Positions 51,030 to 60,051 of a stretch of DNA of 64,000 nt are shown here, piece after piece. Source of the DNA: Mycolicibacterium frederiksbergense (lineage in GTDB: Bacteria; Actinomycetota; Actinomycetes; Mycobacteriales; Mycobacteriaceae); NCBI RefSeq assembly GCF_012223425.1, contig NZ_CP038799.1, forward strand, positions 3,208,249-3,272,248, given 5' to 3'. Positions within the stretch are counted from its first letter, which is position 1, and the number at the start of each line of letters is the position of its first letter. A program made the position numbers and the translations under genes. Under the pieces are notes generated by a model. It made no database searches. It was not told the DNA's origin and saw nothing but the letters and a program-made list of their open reading frames with translations.

Positions 51030-52191
51030 GCCATGGTCCCAGGCGCTCCAGCGCGGTGGTGATGTCGGAGGCCGCGCCGGCGAAGGACAGCCGGACGAAC
51101 GAGCCGCCGTGCACGGTGTCGAAGTCGACACCGGGCGCGATGGCAACACCGGTGTCGGCCAACAGCTTTGCGCAGAAACCGAGGGAGTCCGTCGAGTATC
51201 GCGAGATGTCGGCGTACACGTAGAACGCGCCGTCGGCCGGGGCGAGCCGGTCCAGGCCGATCTCGGCCAGGCCGGTCAGTAGGAGATCCCGGTTCACGGT
51301 GTACTCCTGCACCAAGGCGTCGGCCTCGGCCAGTGACGCCGGATCGAACGCGGCCACCGCCGCCAGCTGCGGAAGCGTCGGCGGGCAGATGGAGAAGTTG
51401 CCGGTCAACCGGTCGACCGCCCGGCGCAGCGGCTCCGGTACCAGCAGCCAGCCCAGCCGCCAGCCCGTCATGGCGAAGTACTTCGAAAAGCTGTTCACCA
51501 CAATGGGGTTGCGTGATGTCTCCCACGCGCAACTGGTCGCCGGTGCGCCCGGATACACCAGGCCGTGGTACAGCTCGTCGCTGACCAACTGCACGTCGCG
51601 CTCATCGCACCAGTTCACGATCGCGGCCAGGTCGGCGGGCGGGATGACGGTGCCGGTGGGGTTCGCCGGGCTGGCGATGATCAGCCCCTTGACCGGTGGG
51701 TCGAGGGCGTCGAGCATCTGCACGGTGGGCTGAAAGCGGGTCTCCGGCCCGCACGGCACCTCGACCGGCTCACAACCGAGGGCGGACAGGATGTTCCGGT
51801 AACACGGGTAGCCGGGGCTGGTCACCGCCACCCGGTCACCCACGTCGAAACAGGACAGGAACGCCAACAGAAACCCGCCGGTGGACCCGGTGGTGACGAC
51901 GACCGCGTCGGGGTCCACATCGATGCCGTGCCGGTCGAGGTAGGACGCGGCGATCGCCTCGCGCAGCTGTGGAATGCCCAGCGCCACGGTGTATCCGAGG
52001 TTGTGGTGTTCCAGCGCCTCGGCGGCGGCCGCCCGCACCGGTGCCGGTGCCTGTGCACTGGGTTGGCCCGCGGACAGGTTGACCAGGTCGCCGTGTGTGC
52101 GCTGCCGTTCGGCGGCTGCCAGCCACACGTCCATCACATAGAACGGCGGGATCCCGGCGCGCAGCGCCACCCGGCGGGTGTTTGCGGTCAT
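50995..52191 (-). CDS. aspB: PLP-dependent aminotransferase AspB
   Basis: A 398-aa class I/II aminotransferase. The PLP lysine lies in NSFSKYFAMTGWRLGW; other hallmarks are SPANPTGTVIP, SDELYHGL and a C-terminal FVRLSFAGA with the substrate-binding Arg. Position beside the hsa genes matches Rv3565 of M. tuberculosis; the amino donor and keto acid are not known. ATG 52191. Confidence 0.9.
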   Translation of the reverse strand: MTANTRRVALRAGIPPFYVMDVWLAAAERQRTHGDLVNLSAGQPSAQAPAPVRAAAAEALEHHNLGYTVALGIPQLREAIAASYLDRHGIDVDPDAVVVTTGSTGGFLLAFLSCFDVGDRVAVTSPGYPCYRNILSALGCEPVEVPCGPETRFQPTVQMLDALDPPVKGLIIASPANPTGTVIPPADLAAIVNWCDERDVQLVSDELYHGLVYPGAPATSCAWETSRNPIVVNSFSKYFAMTGWRLGWLLVPEPLRRAVDRLTGNFSICPPTLPQLAAVAAFDPASLAEADALVQEYTVNRDLLLTGLAEIGLDRLAPADGAFYVYADISRYSTDSLGFCAKLLADTGVAIAPGVDFDTVHGGSFVRLSFAGAASDITTALERLGPWLRTSGMPADRH

Positions 52192-52234
52192 CGGAACGAG
52201 GTTAGTCTCCGGCCGCGGCGGCTACTTTGGAGAC

Positions 52235-52792
52235 ATGACCACTCTGAAGAACCGCCCGAACAGCGCCCTGCTGGTGATCGATGTCCAGCACGTCGTCGTC
52301 GCCGACGCGGTCAGGCGCGATGACGTGGTCGGCGCGGTCGGTCGACTGGTCGAGCGGGCGCGATCGGAGAACGTCCCCGTGGTGTGGGTTCAGCACTCCG
52401 ATGACGAGATCGAGCGGGGCAGCGACGGTTGGCGGATCGTCGAGGAGCTGATGCGCGAGGACACCGAACCGTTGATCGAGAAGAACCACGGCGATTCGTT
52501 CGAGGGCACCACGCTCGAAGGCGTTCTGGACAGCCTGGCGGTCGGTCGCCTGGTGGTGGTCGGCGCATCCAGTGACCAGTGCATCCGGTCGACCATTCAC
52601 GGCGCCTTCGCCCGCGGCTATGACGTCACGCTCGTCGGTGACGCGCACACCACCAGCGATCTGACGCAGTGGGGCGCCCCGCCGCCGGAACAGGTGATAG
52701 CGCACACCAACCTGTACTGGTCCCATCAGACCGCACCGGGCAAGACCGCCACCGTCGTCGATGCGAACGCCGTGACCTTGGGCTCGGCCTGA
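52235..52792 (+). CDS. Isochorismatase-family cysteine hydrolase
   Basis: A 185-aa cysteine hydrolase. The catalytic triad Asp-Lys-Cys is visible as LVIDVQHVV, IEKNHGDSF and GASSDQCIRST. Members of this family cleave amides such as nicotinamide or N-carbamoyl compounds; the substrate here is unknown. ATG 52235 is preferred over the upstream in-frame ATG in aspB. It diverges from aspB and is followed by a hairpin terminator. Confidence 0.88.
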   Translation: MTTLKNRPNSALLVIDVQHVVVADAVRRDDVVGAVGRLVERARSENVPVVWVQHSDDEIERGSDGWRIVEELMREDTEPLIEKNHGDSFEGTTLEGVLDSLAVGRLVVVGASSDQCIRSTIHGAFARGYDVTLVGDAHTTSDLTQWGAPPPEQVIAHTNLYWSHQTAPGKTATVVDANAVTLGSA

Positions 52793-52823
52793 TATGTAGG
52801 GAAGTTTGTCAATAGGCAGGGTG

Positions 52824-52858
52824 AGGCGCCGCCGGGAAAGTTATCCCCGGCGGCGCCT
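52824..52858 (+). terminator. Hairpin terminator after the isochorismatase-family gene
   Basis: AGGCGCCGCCGGG and CCCGGCGGCGCCT form a perfect 13-bp stem with a 9-nt AT-rich loop, 31 bp after the stop. A short T-poor tail follows. Confidence 0.72.
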
Positions 52859-52859
52859 C

Positions 52860-54293
52860 GTTGCTTCCTGGGTCCGTGTGGTGAGCGTGTCGGTTGGCGA
52901 CGCGCGGTCAGACTGATATGCGCGGATTGGTTACCGCAGGACGGTGTTTCGGCTGGATCGTATCCGCGTGTCTAGAATCGAGCGTCGGCCCCCTTTCAGG
53001 GGTCTGCTCATAGGCCGGTCGCGGGTCGATCCACGCGCTGCCACCACCGTGACCAAGGAAGCAGCTTGGGTGGCGGTTAGTCGTCCATGACCGCCAGCGA
53101 CCAGCACCAGCCGGCCAGTTCGCGGGCGACCGCAACATTGGCCACCGTGGACCGCTTGCGGCGGGCCAGAAAGCCCACCCACCGGTGATGCAAGCGTCGG
53201 TTGCCCTCGTCACCACGGGCACGGGCGGCGACCGGGGCCAGGTCCCACCGTGACCGCATCACCGGTCCGACACGATAGCGAGGTCGGTGATGCCAGGCTG
53301 CTTCGACGAGCAGGCGGCGTACGTGGGTGTTGCCGGTCTTGGTGATCGGTCCCTGCACCCGTGCCGAACCCGACGAGTGTTCCGAGGGCACCAGTCCGAC
53401 GAAGGAGCCGATCGTGTTGCCGGTGAATCTGTTCCAGTCGCCGATCTCAACCGCCAGTGCGAAGCCGGTCAAGGTGCTTACGCCGCGAAGACACGACACC
53501 CGACGCACGATGGGGGTGAACTCGCTGTCGGCGGCGACTTCGTGGATCGCTGCGTCCAAGCGGTCGCGTCGGGCCTGCAGCATCAGTACATGCTCGTAAT
53601 CGGCGTCGAAGGCCATCCGTGTGGCTGGCATCTGCAACCGGGTCACAGCATCAGTGCGCAGCCAGCGATCATGGGTACCCGTCCAGGCGTGGCCGCCGTA
53701 GTAGACGATGCCGTGGCGCAGCAGCAGCTTGGACAGTCGATGACGGGCCCGCATCAGATCACCGCGGCAGTCTTCGCGAGCGCGCACCAGATCGCGGCAT
53801 GCTTCCTGGTTCAGGCTCGGGATCGCCACCGAGGTGACCTCGTCTAAGCGCAGCAGCCGGGCCAAGTGCAAGGCGTCGCGAGCATCGGTCTTCACCCGAT
53901 CTCCGGCGGGTTTCTGCAGCTTCGATGGTGCGAGCACCTCGCACCGAATTCCTGCGCTGGTCAGTGCGCGATACAGTCCAAAACCCGTGGGGCCGGCCTC
54001 GTAGGCAACCGCCACCGGACCAGGCATCTGTTTGATCCAGTCCTGGATGTGCTCGTAAGACGGCGTCAACCGGGTCTGGGTCACCTGACCGGTCATCCCA
54101 TCGATTGCTGCCGCCGCGACCGAACGTGCGTGCACGTCCAGCCCAATACTCGTACGCTCAGTGAACACCGGGGCCTCCCACCACTGTTGGATAGACCGGG
54201 CGGGCCCACTACCCACCCGGTAACCCACGAACATGGGTGAGCGAGGCCCCGGCCCGCAACCCCCGACAACAGCCGACGGTCACCTCATACCGT
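52860..54293 (-). mobile_element. IS110-family insertion sequence (ends not resolved)
   Basis: One transposase gene is flanked by about 217 bp of non-coding DNA on its 3' side and 125 bp on its 5' side. It sits between two convergent genes (isochorismatase-family and fadE33), so no gene is interrupted. IS110 elements lack clear terminal inverted repeats and target duplications, so the exact ends cannot be read; the coordinates given are the outer limits. The longer 3' non-coding side is where IS1111-group elements encode their bridge RNA. A small hairpin CCCC-TTTCA-GGGG is at about 53000. Confidence 0.6.
53077..54168 (-). CDS. IS110-family transposase
   Basis: A 363-aa DEDD recombinase. The N-terminal RuvC-like domain has Asp in TSIGLDVHARSV, Glu in AYEAGPTGFGL, and Asp-x3-Asp in KTDARDALHLARLL. 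The C-terminal Transposase_20 domain holds LRGVSTLTGFALAVEIGDWNRF and GLVPSEHSSG with the candidate Ser nucleophile region. GTG 54168 with GGGAGG upstream is the start; an in-frame ATG at 54234 is not needed. The frame is intact. Confidence 0.92.
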   Translation of the reverse strand: MFTERTSIGLDVHARSVAAAAIDGMTGQVTQTRLTPSYEHIQDWIKQMPGPVAVAYEAGPTGFGLYRALTSAGIRCEVLAPSKLQKPAGDRVKTDARDALHLARLLRLDEVTSVAIPSLNQEACRDLVRAREDCRGDLMRARHRLSKLLLRHGIVYYGGHAWTGTHDRWLRTDAVTRLQMPATRMAFDADYEHVLMLQARRDRLDAAIHEVAADSEFTPIVRRVSCLRGVSTLTGFALAVEIGDWNRFTGNTIGSFVGLVPSEHSSGSARVQGPITKTGNTHVRRLLVEAAWHHRPRYRVGPVMRSRWDLAPVAARARGDEGNRRLHHRWVGFLARRKRSTVANVAVARELAGWCWSLAVMDD

Positions 54294-55229
54294 CTAGAAG
54301 ACTTCGGCTTCCAGCCGGCGCAGATGCTCCCGCGGCGGCCCGAGCAACTGCGCGCTGCCATGGGCGCGCTTGAAGTACAGCTGGATATCGTGCTCCCAGG
54401 TGATGGCGATACCGCCGTGCATCTGGACGGCTTCCCCGACGACGGAGGTCAGCGCCTCACTGGCGAAGACACGGGCCAGCGAGGCCGAAGCGGGCGAGGG
54501 TTCGGCGATGGCGTCGTAGACGACGGCACGTGCGGTCTGGACGGCCACGTACAGATCGGCCATCCGGTGCTTGAGCGCTTGGAAGCTGCCGATCGGACGT
54601 CCGAACTGCACCCGGTCCTTGGTGTAGGCCACCGTCAGGTCCAGCGCACGCGCCGCGGCGCCGATCTGTTCGGCGGCCAACAGCAGCGCCGCGGTATCGG
54701 CCAGCCCGGGATCGCTGCCCAGCGGTGTGGTTTCGCCGGCGGTCACCGACGACAATCGACGGGTCAGGTCCATCGTGGACTTGGCCTGTGCGGTGAAGGT
54801 GTTCCAGCGCGTCAGGTTCGCACCGTCCGCGGCGATCATCACGTCGGCGATATGGCCGTTGATGACGTACTCGGGATCGAACACCACCGCCCCGATGGAG
54901 GTGCCCTCTGCCAGACCTTCCAGCGGCTCATGGTCCTCGGCGCTCAGCAGCGCCACCTCGGCCAGGGTTGTCCCCAGCAGCGGGGTGGGGACCAGCGCCT
55001 TGCCGAGTTCCTCCAGCACCACTGCGGCGTCGGCGAGTTCGCCGCCGGCGCCACCGAGATCTTCAGGCACGACAAGTGCTGCGGCGCCGACCTGTTCACA
55101 CAGCAGCTTCCACAGTGCCTCGTCGTAACCGCGCTCGGATTCCATCGCACGCCGCACGGCCTCGGGGTTGGCGTGCTTGTCGACCAGCGCGGCAACGGTG
55201 GAGCGGAGCAGTTCGCGTTCTTCACTCAT
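54294..55229 (-). CDS. fadE33: Acyl-CoA dehydrogenase FadE33
   Basis: A 311-aa short acyl-CoA dehydrogenase-like subunit. It has QFGRPIGSFQALKHRMADLY and QMHGGIAITWEHDIQLYFKRA. In M. tuberculosis FadE33 pairs with FadE31 as an alpha2-beta2 enzyme acting on steroid ring C/D intermediates in the KstR2 regulon. It starts 2 bp after the fadE32 stop and is the last gene of the fadD3-fadE31-fadE32-fadE33 operon. The IS110 element begins after its stop without breaking it. Confidence 0.92.
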   Translation of the reverse strand: MSEERELLRSTVAALVDKHANPEAVRRAMESERGYDEALWKLLCEQVGAAALVVPEDLGGAGGELADAAVVLEELGKALVPTPLLGTTLAEVALLSAEDHEPLEGLAEGTSIGAVVFDPEYVINGHIADVMIAADGANLTRWNTFTAQAKSTMDLTRRLSSVTAGETTPLGSDPGLADTAALLLAAEQIGAAARALDLTVAYTKDRVQFGRPIGSFQALKHRMADLYVAVQTARAVVYDAIAEPSPASASLARVFASEALTSVVGEAVQMHGGIAITWEHDIQLYFKRAHGSAQLLGPPREHLRRLEAEVF

Positions 55230-55231
55230 GA

Positions 55232-56185
55232 CTAGAGAGCCTCCAGCAGTCGGCGGCGGTGCAGGGTCGGGTCGCCCCAGGCCGAGCGCAGCGCCTGCAC
55301 CCGAAGCAGCAGCAGCGACAGGTCGTGCTCCTGGGTGAAGCCGATGGCGCCGTGGGTCTGCAAGGACGAGCGGGCGGACAGCAGTGCCGCGTCGGCGGCC
55401 GCGACCTTGGCCGCGCTCACATCGCGGGCGGTGTCCGCGGATGAGTCGGCCAGCGAGAGCGCCGCGCCGTAGACCAGCGGGCGGGCCATCTCGAGGGCGA
55501 TGTGCACGTCGGCCAGCTTGTGCTTGATCGACTGGTAGGAGCCGATGACGCGGCCGAACTGGGTGCGCTGCTTGGCGTAGGCCACCGACTGGTCGAGCAT
55601 GGCCTGCCCCGCACCGATCAGCTGAGCCGCGGTGGCCAGCACACCGAACTCGTACGCGCGCGCGGTGTCGGCAGTCCGCGCGGCCCCGGAAGCGCTGACC
55701 TCGAACAGCTTGCGCGCCGGATCCACCGAGTCATACGCCGCACCGGCGACGGCATCGAAAACCTGCCCGTCCTCGCCGAGCAGCACCAGATCGGCGAAAT
55801 CGGCGTTGACGGCGTGGCGGACCTGCGGCGGCAGTGCGACGGTGGCGATCGATTCGCCCGCGGCCAGGGCGGCGGACCGGTCGTCATCGCTCAGCAGCAG
55901 CGGTGCGACGATGATCGACTCGGTGACCGGTCCGGGCACCGCCCAGTAGCCGAGACGTTCCAGTGCCACCACGGCATCGACCGGGTGCGCATCGATACCG
56001 TCGAACTTCTCGGCCACCAGGAGCGCGGTGACACCGAGTTCGGCGAGCTGATTCCAGACCTTGCGGGCCGGTGTGGTGTCGCCGTCGGCCCAGGCGCGGA
56101 CCGCGGCGGGGACGTTCGCCGCACCCAGTGCGGCGTCGATGCTGGCCGCGAAATCGCGCTGCTGTTCGTCGATCTCGAAATTCAT
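55232..56185 (-). CDS. fadE32: Acyl-CoA dehydrogenase FadE32
   Basis: A 317-aa short acyl-CoA dehydrogenase-like subunit with QFGRVIGSYQSIKHKLADVH and QTHGAIGFTQEHDLSLLLLR. It is homologous to fadE33 and is expected to form a heteromer with FadE31. ATG 56185 overlaps the fadE31 stop by one base (TAATG). Confidence 0.92.
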   Translation of the reverse strand: MNFEIDEQQRDFAASIDAALGAANVPAAVRAWADGDTTPARKVWNQLAELGVTALLVAEKFDGIDAHPVDAVVALERLGYWAVPGPVTESIIVAPLLLSDDDRSAALAAGESIATVALPPQVRHAVNADFADLVLLGEDGQVFDAVAGAAYDSVDPARKLFEVSASGAARTADTARAYEFGVLATAAQLIGAGQAMLDQSVAYAKQRTQFGRVIGSYQSIKHKLADVHIALEMARPLVYGAALSLADSSADTARDVSAAKVAAADAALLSARSSLQTHGAIGFTQEHDLSLLLLRVQALRSAWGDPTLHRRRLLEAL

Positions 56186-57315
56186 TACTTCGGCTCCCGG
56201 GGCAGACCGAGTAGGCGCTCGGCGATGATGTTGCGCTGGATCTCGTTGGTACCGGCGTAGATCGGGCCGCCCAGGGCGAACAACAGGCCCTCGGTCCAGT
56301 CGTCGACGATCTCGGCGTCCGCGCCCTGCAGGTCCAGGGCGGTCTGGTGCAGCGCGACATCCAGGTCGGACCAGAACACCTTGGTCACCGAGGATTCGGC
56401 GCCGAGTTCGCCGCCGCCGGCCAGCCGGGTGACGGTGCCGAAGGTGTGCAACCGGTAGGCCTGTGCCTTGATCCAGGCATCGGCCACGCGGTCGGTGAAC
56501 ACCGGGTCCGGATTGGATTTCCACCGTGCGACGAGGCGTTCGGCCGGGGCCAGGAAGCGGGCCGGGCTGCGCAGCGACATGCCGCGCTCATTGCTCGATG
56601 TGCTCATCGCCGCACGCCAACCGTCGTTGACCTCGCCGATGACGTCCTCGTCGGGGACGAACACGTCGTCGAGGAAGACCTCACCGAAACCGGTGTCGCC
56701 ACCGAGCTGCGCGATCGGCCGGACGGTGACACCGTCGGCGTGCAAGTCGAACATGAAATAGGTGAGGCCCTTGTGCCGCTGGGCCTGCGGGTCGGAGCGG
56801 AACAGCCCGAAGGCGCGTTCACCGAACGGGGCCCGCGAGCTCCAGATCTTCTGGCCGTTGAGCTTCCAACCGCCGTCGACCCTGGTGGCCGTCGAGCGCA
56901 ACGAGGCCAGGTCGCTGCCGGACTCCGGCTCGGACCAGGCCTGCGCCCAGATCTCCTCGCCGCTGGCCATCTTCGGCAAGACCCGGTCCAGCTGTTCCTT
57001 GGTGCCGTGCGCGAACAGCGTCGGCGCCAGCATTGAGGTGCCGTTGGCGCTGGCCCGCCCGGGCGCGCCGGCGCGGAAGTACTCCTCCTCGAACGCCACC
57101 CACTGCAGCAGGGTGGCGTCACGCCCGCCGTACTCCTTCGGCCATGCGATCACCGACAACCCGGCGTCGAACAGCACCTTGTCCCAGCGGCGGTGCTGCT
57201 CGAAGCCCTCACGGGTGTCATATGACTCGGTCGGGAAGGACTCCCGGTTGGCTGCGAGGAAGTCGCGGACCTCGGCCCGGAACTCCTCGGTGCCCTCATC
57301 GAAATTCAGATCCAT
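56185..57315 (-). CDS. fadE31: Acyl-CoA dehydrogenase FadE31
   Basis: A 376-aa acyl-CoA dehydrogenase with full-length flavin-binding features: AWSEPESGSDLASLRS, GQKIWSSRAPF and the C-terminal YAGTNEIQRNIIAERLLGLP. It is the larger partner of FadE32 and FadE33 in HIP ring breakdown. It starts 1 bp after the fadD3 stop. Confidence 0.93.
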   Translation of the reverse strand: MDLNFDEGTEEFRAEVRDFLAANRESFPTESYDTREGFEQHRRWDKVLFDAGLSVIAWPKEYGGRDATLLQWVAFEEEYFRAGAPGRASANGTSMLAPTLFAHGTKEQLDRVLPKMASGEEIWAQAWSEPESGSDLASLRSTATRVDGGWKLNGQKIWSSRAPFGERAFGLFRSDPQAQRHKGLTYFMFDLHADGVTVRPIAQLGGDTGFGEVFLDDVFVPDEDVIGEVNDGWRAAMSTSSNERGMSLRSPARFLAPAERLVARWKSNPDPVFTDRVADAWIKAQAYRLHTFGTVTRLAGGGELGAESSVTKVFWSDLDVALHQTALDLQGADAEIVDDWTEGLLFALGGPIYAGTNEIQRNIIAERLLGLPREPK

Positions 57316-57316
57316 C

Positions 57317-58855
57317 TCAGGCTCTTCCGTCGATCTCACGGAGCAGTGGTTTGACCACTTTGCCTCCTGGGTTTCGCGGCAGAACATCGAGGAACGCCAC
57401 CGAACGCGGCACCTTGAAGTTCGCCAGATGCTCACGCGTGTAGGCGATCACGGCCGCCTCGTCGAGCTGGACGCCGGCCTTGGCCACCACGAAGGCCTTG
57501 CCGACCTCGCCGAGCCGCTGGTCGGGAACCCCGATCACCGCGGCCTCGGCCACCCCGTCCAGGCGGGCCAGCACCTGCTCGATCTCGGCCGGGTACACAT
57601 TGAACCCGCCGCAGATGTACATGTCCTTCAACCGGTCGGTGATGGTGAGATTGCCTGCCGCGTCCAGGGTTCCGATATCGCCGGTGTGCAGCCAGCCGTC
57701 GGCGTCGATGGCCGCGGCGGTCGCCTCCGGGTCGTCGAGGTAGCCGATCATGACATTGGGACCGCGCAACAGCACCTCCCCGGACTCAGCGAGACGCAAT
57801 TCGAAGTCGGCGATCGGGCGACCGCAGGTGGTGGCCACGGTGGTGGCGTCGTCCTGGGCGCTGCACATGGTGCCGAAGCCGGCGGCTTCGGTCAGGCCGT
57901 AGGCGGTCAGCACGATGTCGATGTCCAGCTCGGACTGCATCCGCTCGATCAGCACCACCGGCACCACCGCAGCGCCGGTGACCGCGAATCGCAGTGAGGT
58001 CAGATCGTGCTCGGCGCGGCGTGGATGGTCCAGCAGCGTCTGGTAGATGGTCGGCGGGCCGGGTAGCACGGTGATCCGGTGTTCGGCAACGGCTTTCATC
58101 GCCTGCTCGGGATCGAAGGTGAGCAGTGGGTAGAGCGTTGCGCCGGTCTGCAGACAGGCCAGGATGCCGGCCTTGTAGCCGAAATTGTGGAAGAACGGGT
58201 TGATGCACAGATAGCGGTCTGCGCTGGTGACCTCACCGCAGGCCGCCCAGGCCGCCGAAGCGTCCAGCGACTGGCGGTGCGCGCAGCGCACACCCTTGCT
58301 GCGGCCGGTGGTGCCGGAGGTGAACAGGATGTCGGACACGTCATCGGGTGAGACGGCGGCGGCGCGCGCATCGACCTCGGTGAGATCGGTCCCGCGGGCC
58401 ACGAAGGAGTCCCACGAATCGTCGCCTGTTTCCTTCCTGTCGATCGGTACCCGCACGATATCTCGCAGCGCGGGCAGTGCGGTTCGGTCGAGTTGGGTGC
58501 TGCGGTCAGCCCCGAGGAACTCGCCGGCTGCAATCAGCAGGGGAGCCTCCGTGCGGGCCAGGATGTCGGTGGCCTCACTGGCGGTGTAGCGGGTGTTCAG
58601 CGGGACGACGATCGCACCGGCGTAGTGGGTGGCCAGTGCGGCGACCACCCAGTGCCAAGTGTTGGGCGACCAGATCGCGACCCGGTCGCCGACGGCGACC
58701 CCGAGGTCGATCATCGCCGCGGCGGCCCGTCGTACCTCGTCGCGCAGCTGACCGTAGGTGAGTCGTTTATCCGGCGTGACCAGCGCGTCATGCTCGGTTA
58801 GCTGTACGGCAATCCGGTCCAGCACCGCTGGAACGGTCCGCTCTACGCTCGTCAT
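57317..58855 (-). CDS. fadD3: HIP-CoA ligase FadD3
   Basis: A 512-aa acyl-CoA synthetase. The ATP-binding motif is ILFTSGTTGRSKGV; GGFNVYPAEIEQVL and the catalytic Lys in RNPGGKVVKPLL follow. FadD3 activates HIP, the C/D-ring propionate left after HsaD, committing it to beta-oxidation. AGAGGAG lies just before ATG 58855, and a KstR2 box lies in the 47 bp between it and fadE30. First gene of the four-gene leftward operon. Confidence 0.95.
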   Translation of the reverse strand: MTSVERTVPAVLDRIAVQLTEHDALVTPDKRLTYGQLRDEVRRAAAAMIDLGVAVGDRVAIWSPNTWHWVVAALATHYAGAIVVPLNTRYTASEATDILARTEAPLLIAAGEFLGADRSTQLDRTALPALRDIVRVPIDRKETGDDSWDSFVARGTDLTEVDARAAAVSPDDVSDILFTSGTTGRSKGVRCAHRQSLDASAAWAACGEVTSADRYLCINPFFHNFGYKAGILACLQTGATLYPLLTFDPEQAMKAVAEHRITVLPGPPTIYQTLLDHPRRAEHDLTSLRFAVTGAAVVPVVLIERMQSELDIDIVLTAYGLTEAAGFGTMCSAQDDATTVATTCGRPIADFELRLAESGEVLLRGPNVMIGYLDDPEATAAAIDADGWLHTGDIGTLDAAGNLTITDRLKDMYICGGFNVYPAEIEQVLARLDGVAEAAVIGVPDQRLGEVGKAFVVAKAGVQLDEAAVIAYTREHLANFKVPRSVAFLDVLPRNPGGKVVKPLLREIDGRA

Positions 58856-58872
58856 TGACGCTCCTCTAACAA

Positions 58873-58886
58873 AGCAAGTGCTTGGT
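58873..58886. promoter_or_regulatory. KstR2 box between fadD3 and fadE30
   Basis: AGCAAGTGCTTGGT fits the known KstR2 motif ANCAAGNNCTTGNT exactly. It lies centrally in the 47-bp divergent region and so can control both operons. The kstR2 gene itself is not in the window. Confidence 0.88.
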
Positions 58887-58890
58887 AGGT

Positions 58891-58896
58891 TAGCCT
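58891..58896 (+). promoter_or_regulatory. -10 element of a leaderless fadE30 promoter
   Basis: TAGCCT ends 6 nt before GTG 58903 and begins 4 nt after the KstR2 box. No ribosome binding site precedes the GTG beyond a weak GGGG, so translation is probably leaderless. Confidence 0.5.
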
Positions 58897-58902
58897 ACAG
58901 GG

Positions 58903-60051
58903 GTGATAGAGGTCGAGGACTTCCGGGCCGAGGTCCGGCAATGGCTCGCCGATAATCTCGTCGGCGAATATGCAGCGCTCAAGGGCCTCGGAGGTCCGGG
59001 CCGTGAGCACGAGGCATTCGAAGAACGGCGTGCGTGGAACCAGCATCTGGCCGCCGCGGGCCTGACCTGCCTGGGCTGGCCCGAGGAGCACGGTGGTCGC
59101 GGTCTGACCGTCGCGCACCGGGTGGCGTTCTACGAGGAGTACGCCAAAGCGGACGCCCCCGACAAGGTCAACCACTTCGGCGAGGAACTGCTCGGTCCCA
59201 CGCTCATCGCGTACGGCACCCCCGAGCAGCAGCAGCGCTTCCTGCCCGGCATTCTCGACGTCACCGAACTCTGGAGCCAGGGCTATTCCGAACCGGGCGC
59301 CGGCAGTGACCTCGCCAATGTGTCCACGTCTGCAGAGCTCGTCGGCGACGAGTGGGTGATCAACGGTCAGAAGGTGTGGACCTCGCTGGCGCACTGGGCG
59401 CAGTGGTGCTTCGTGGTGGCCCGCAGCGAGAAGGGGTCCAAACGGCACGCCGGGCTGTCCTTCCTGCTGGTGCCGCTGGACCAGCCGGGTGTGCAGATCC
59501 GGCCGATCATCCAGCTCACCGGCGACTCCGAGTTCAACGAGGTGTTCTTCGACGACGCCCGCACCGAGGCATCCCTGGTTGTCGGCGAGCCCGGCGACGG
59601 CTGGCGGGTGGCGATGGGTCTGCTCACCTTCGAGCGTGGCGTGTCCACCCTTGGCCAGCAGATCCGTTACGCCCGTGAGCATGCCAATCTGGTCGAGCTG
59701 GCCAAACGCACCGGCGCGGCCGACGATCCGCTGATCCGGGAGCGGTTGACCCGATCCTGGACCGGGCTGAAGGCCATGCGGTCCTACTCGCTGGCGACGA
59801 TGGACGTCGAGCAACCCGGCCAAGATAACGTGTCGAAACTGTTGTGGGCCAACTGGCATCGCGAACTCGGCGAGATCGCCATGGACGTGCAGGGCACCGC
59901 GGGACTGACCCTGGACAACGCCGAGTTCGACGAGTGGCAGCGGCTGTATCTGTTCTCCCGTTCGGACACCATCTACGGCGGCTCCAACGAGATCCAGCGC
60001 AACATCATCGCCGAGCGGGTGCTCAGCCTACCCCGAGAGGCCAAGGGATGA
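58903..60051 (+). CDS. fadE30: Acyl-CoA dehydrogenase FadE30
   Basis: A 382-aa acyl-CoA dehydrogenase that carries out the first beta-oxidation step on HIP-CoA side chains. It has GYSEPGAGSDLANVST, NGQKVWTSLAHWAQWC and the C-terminal YGGSNEIQRNIIAERVLSLP. It begins the rightward KstR2 operon and overlaps ipdF by 4 bp (ATGA). Confidence 0.94.
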   Translation: MIEVEDFRAEVRQWLADNLVGEYAALKGLGGPGREHEAFEERRAWNQHLAAAGLTCLGWPEEHGGRGLTVAHRVAFYEEYAKADAPDKVNHFGEELLGPTLIAYGTPEQQQRFLPGILDVTELWSQGYSEPGAGSDLANVSTSAELVGDEWVINGQKVWTSLAHWAQWCFVVARSEKGSKRHAGLSFLLVPLDQPGVQIRPIIQLTGDSEFNEVFFDDARTEASLVVGEPGDGWRVAMGLLTFERGVSTLGQQIRYAREHANLVELAKRTGAADDPLIRERLTRSWTGLKAMRSYSLATMDVEQPGQDNVSKLLWANWHRELGEIAMDVQGTAGLTLDNAEFDEWQRLYLFSRSDTIYGGSNEIQRNIIAERVLSLPREAKG

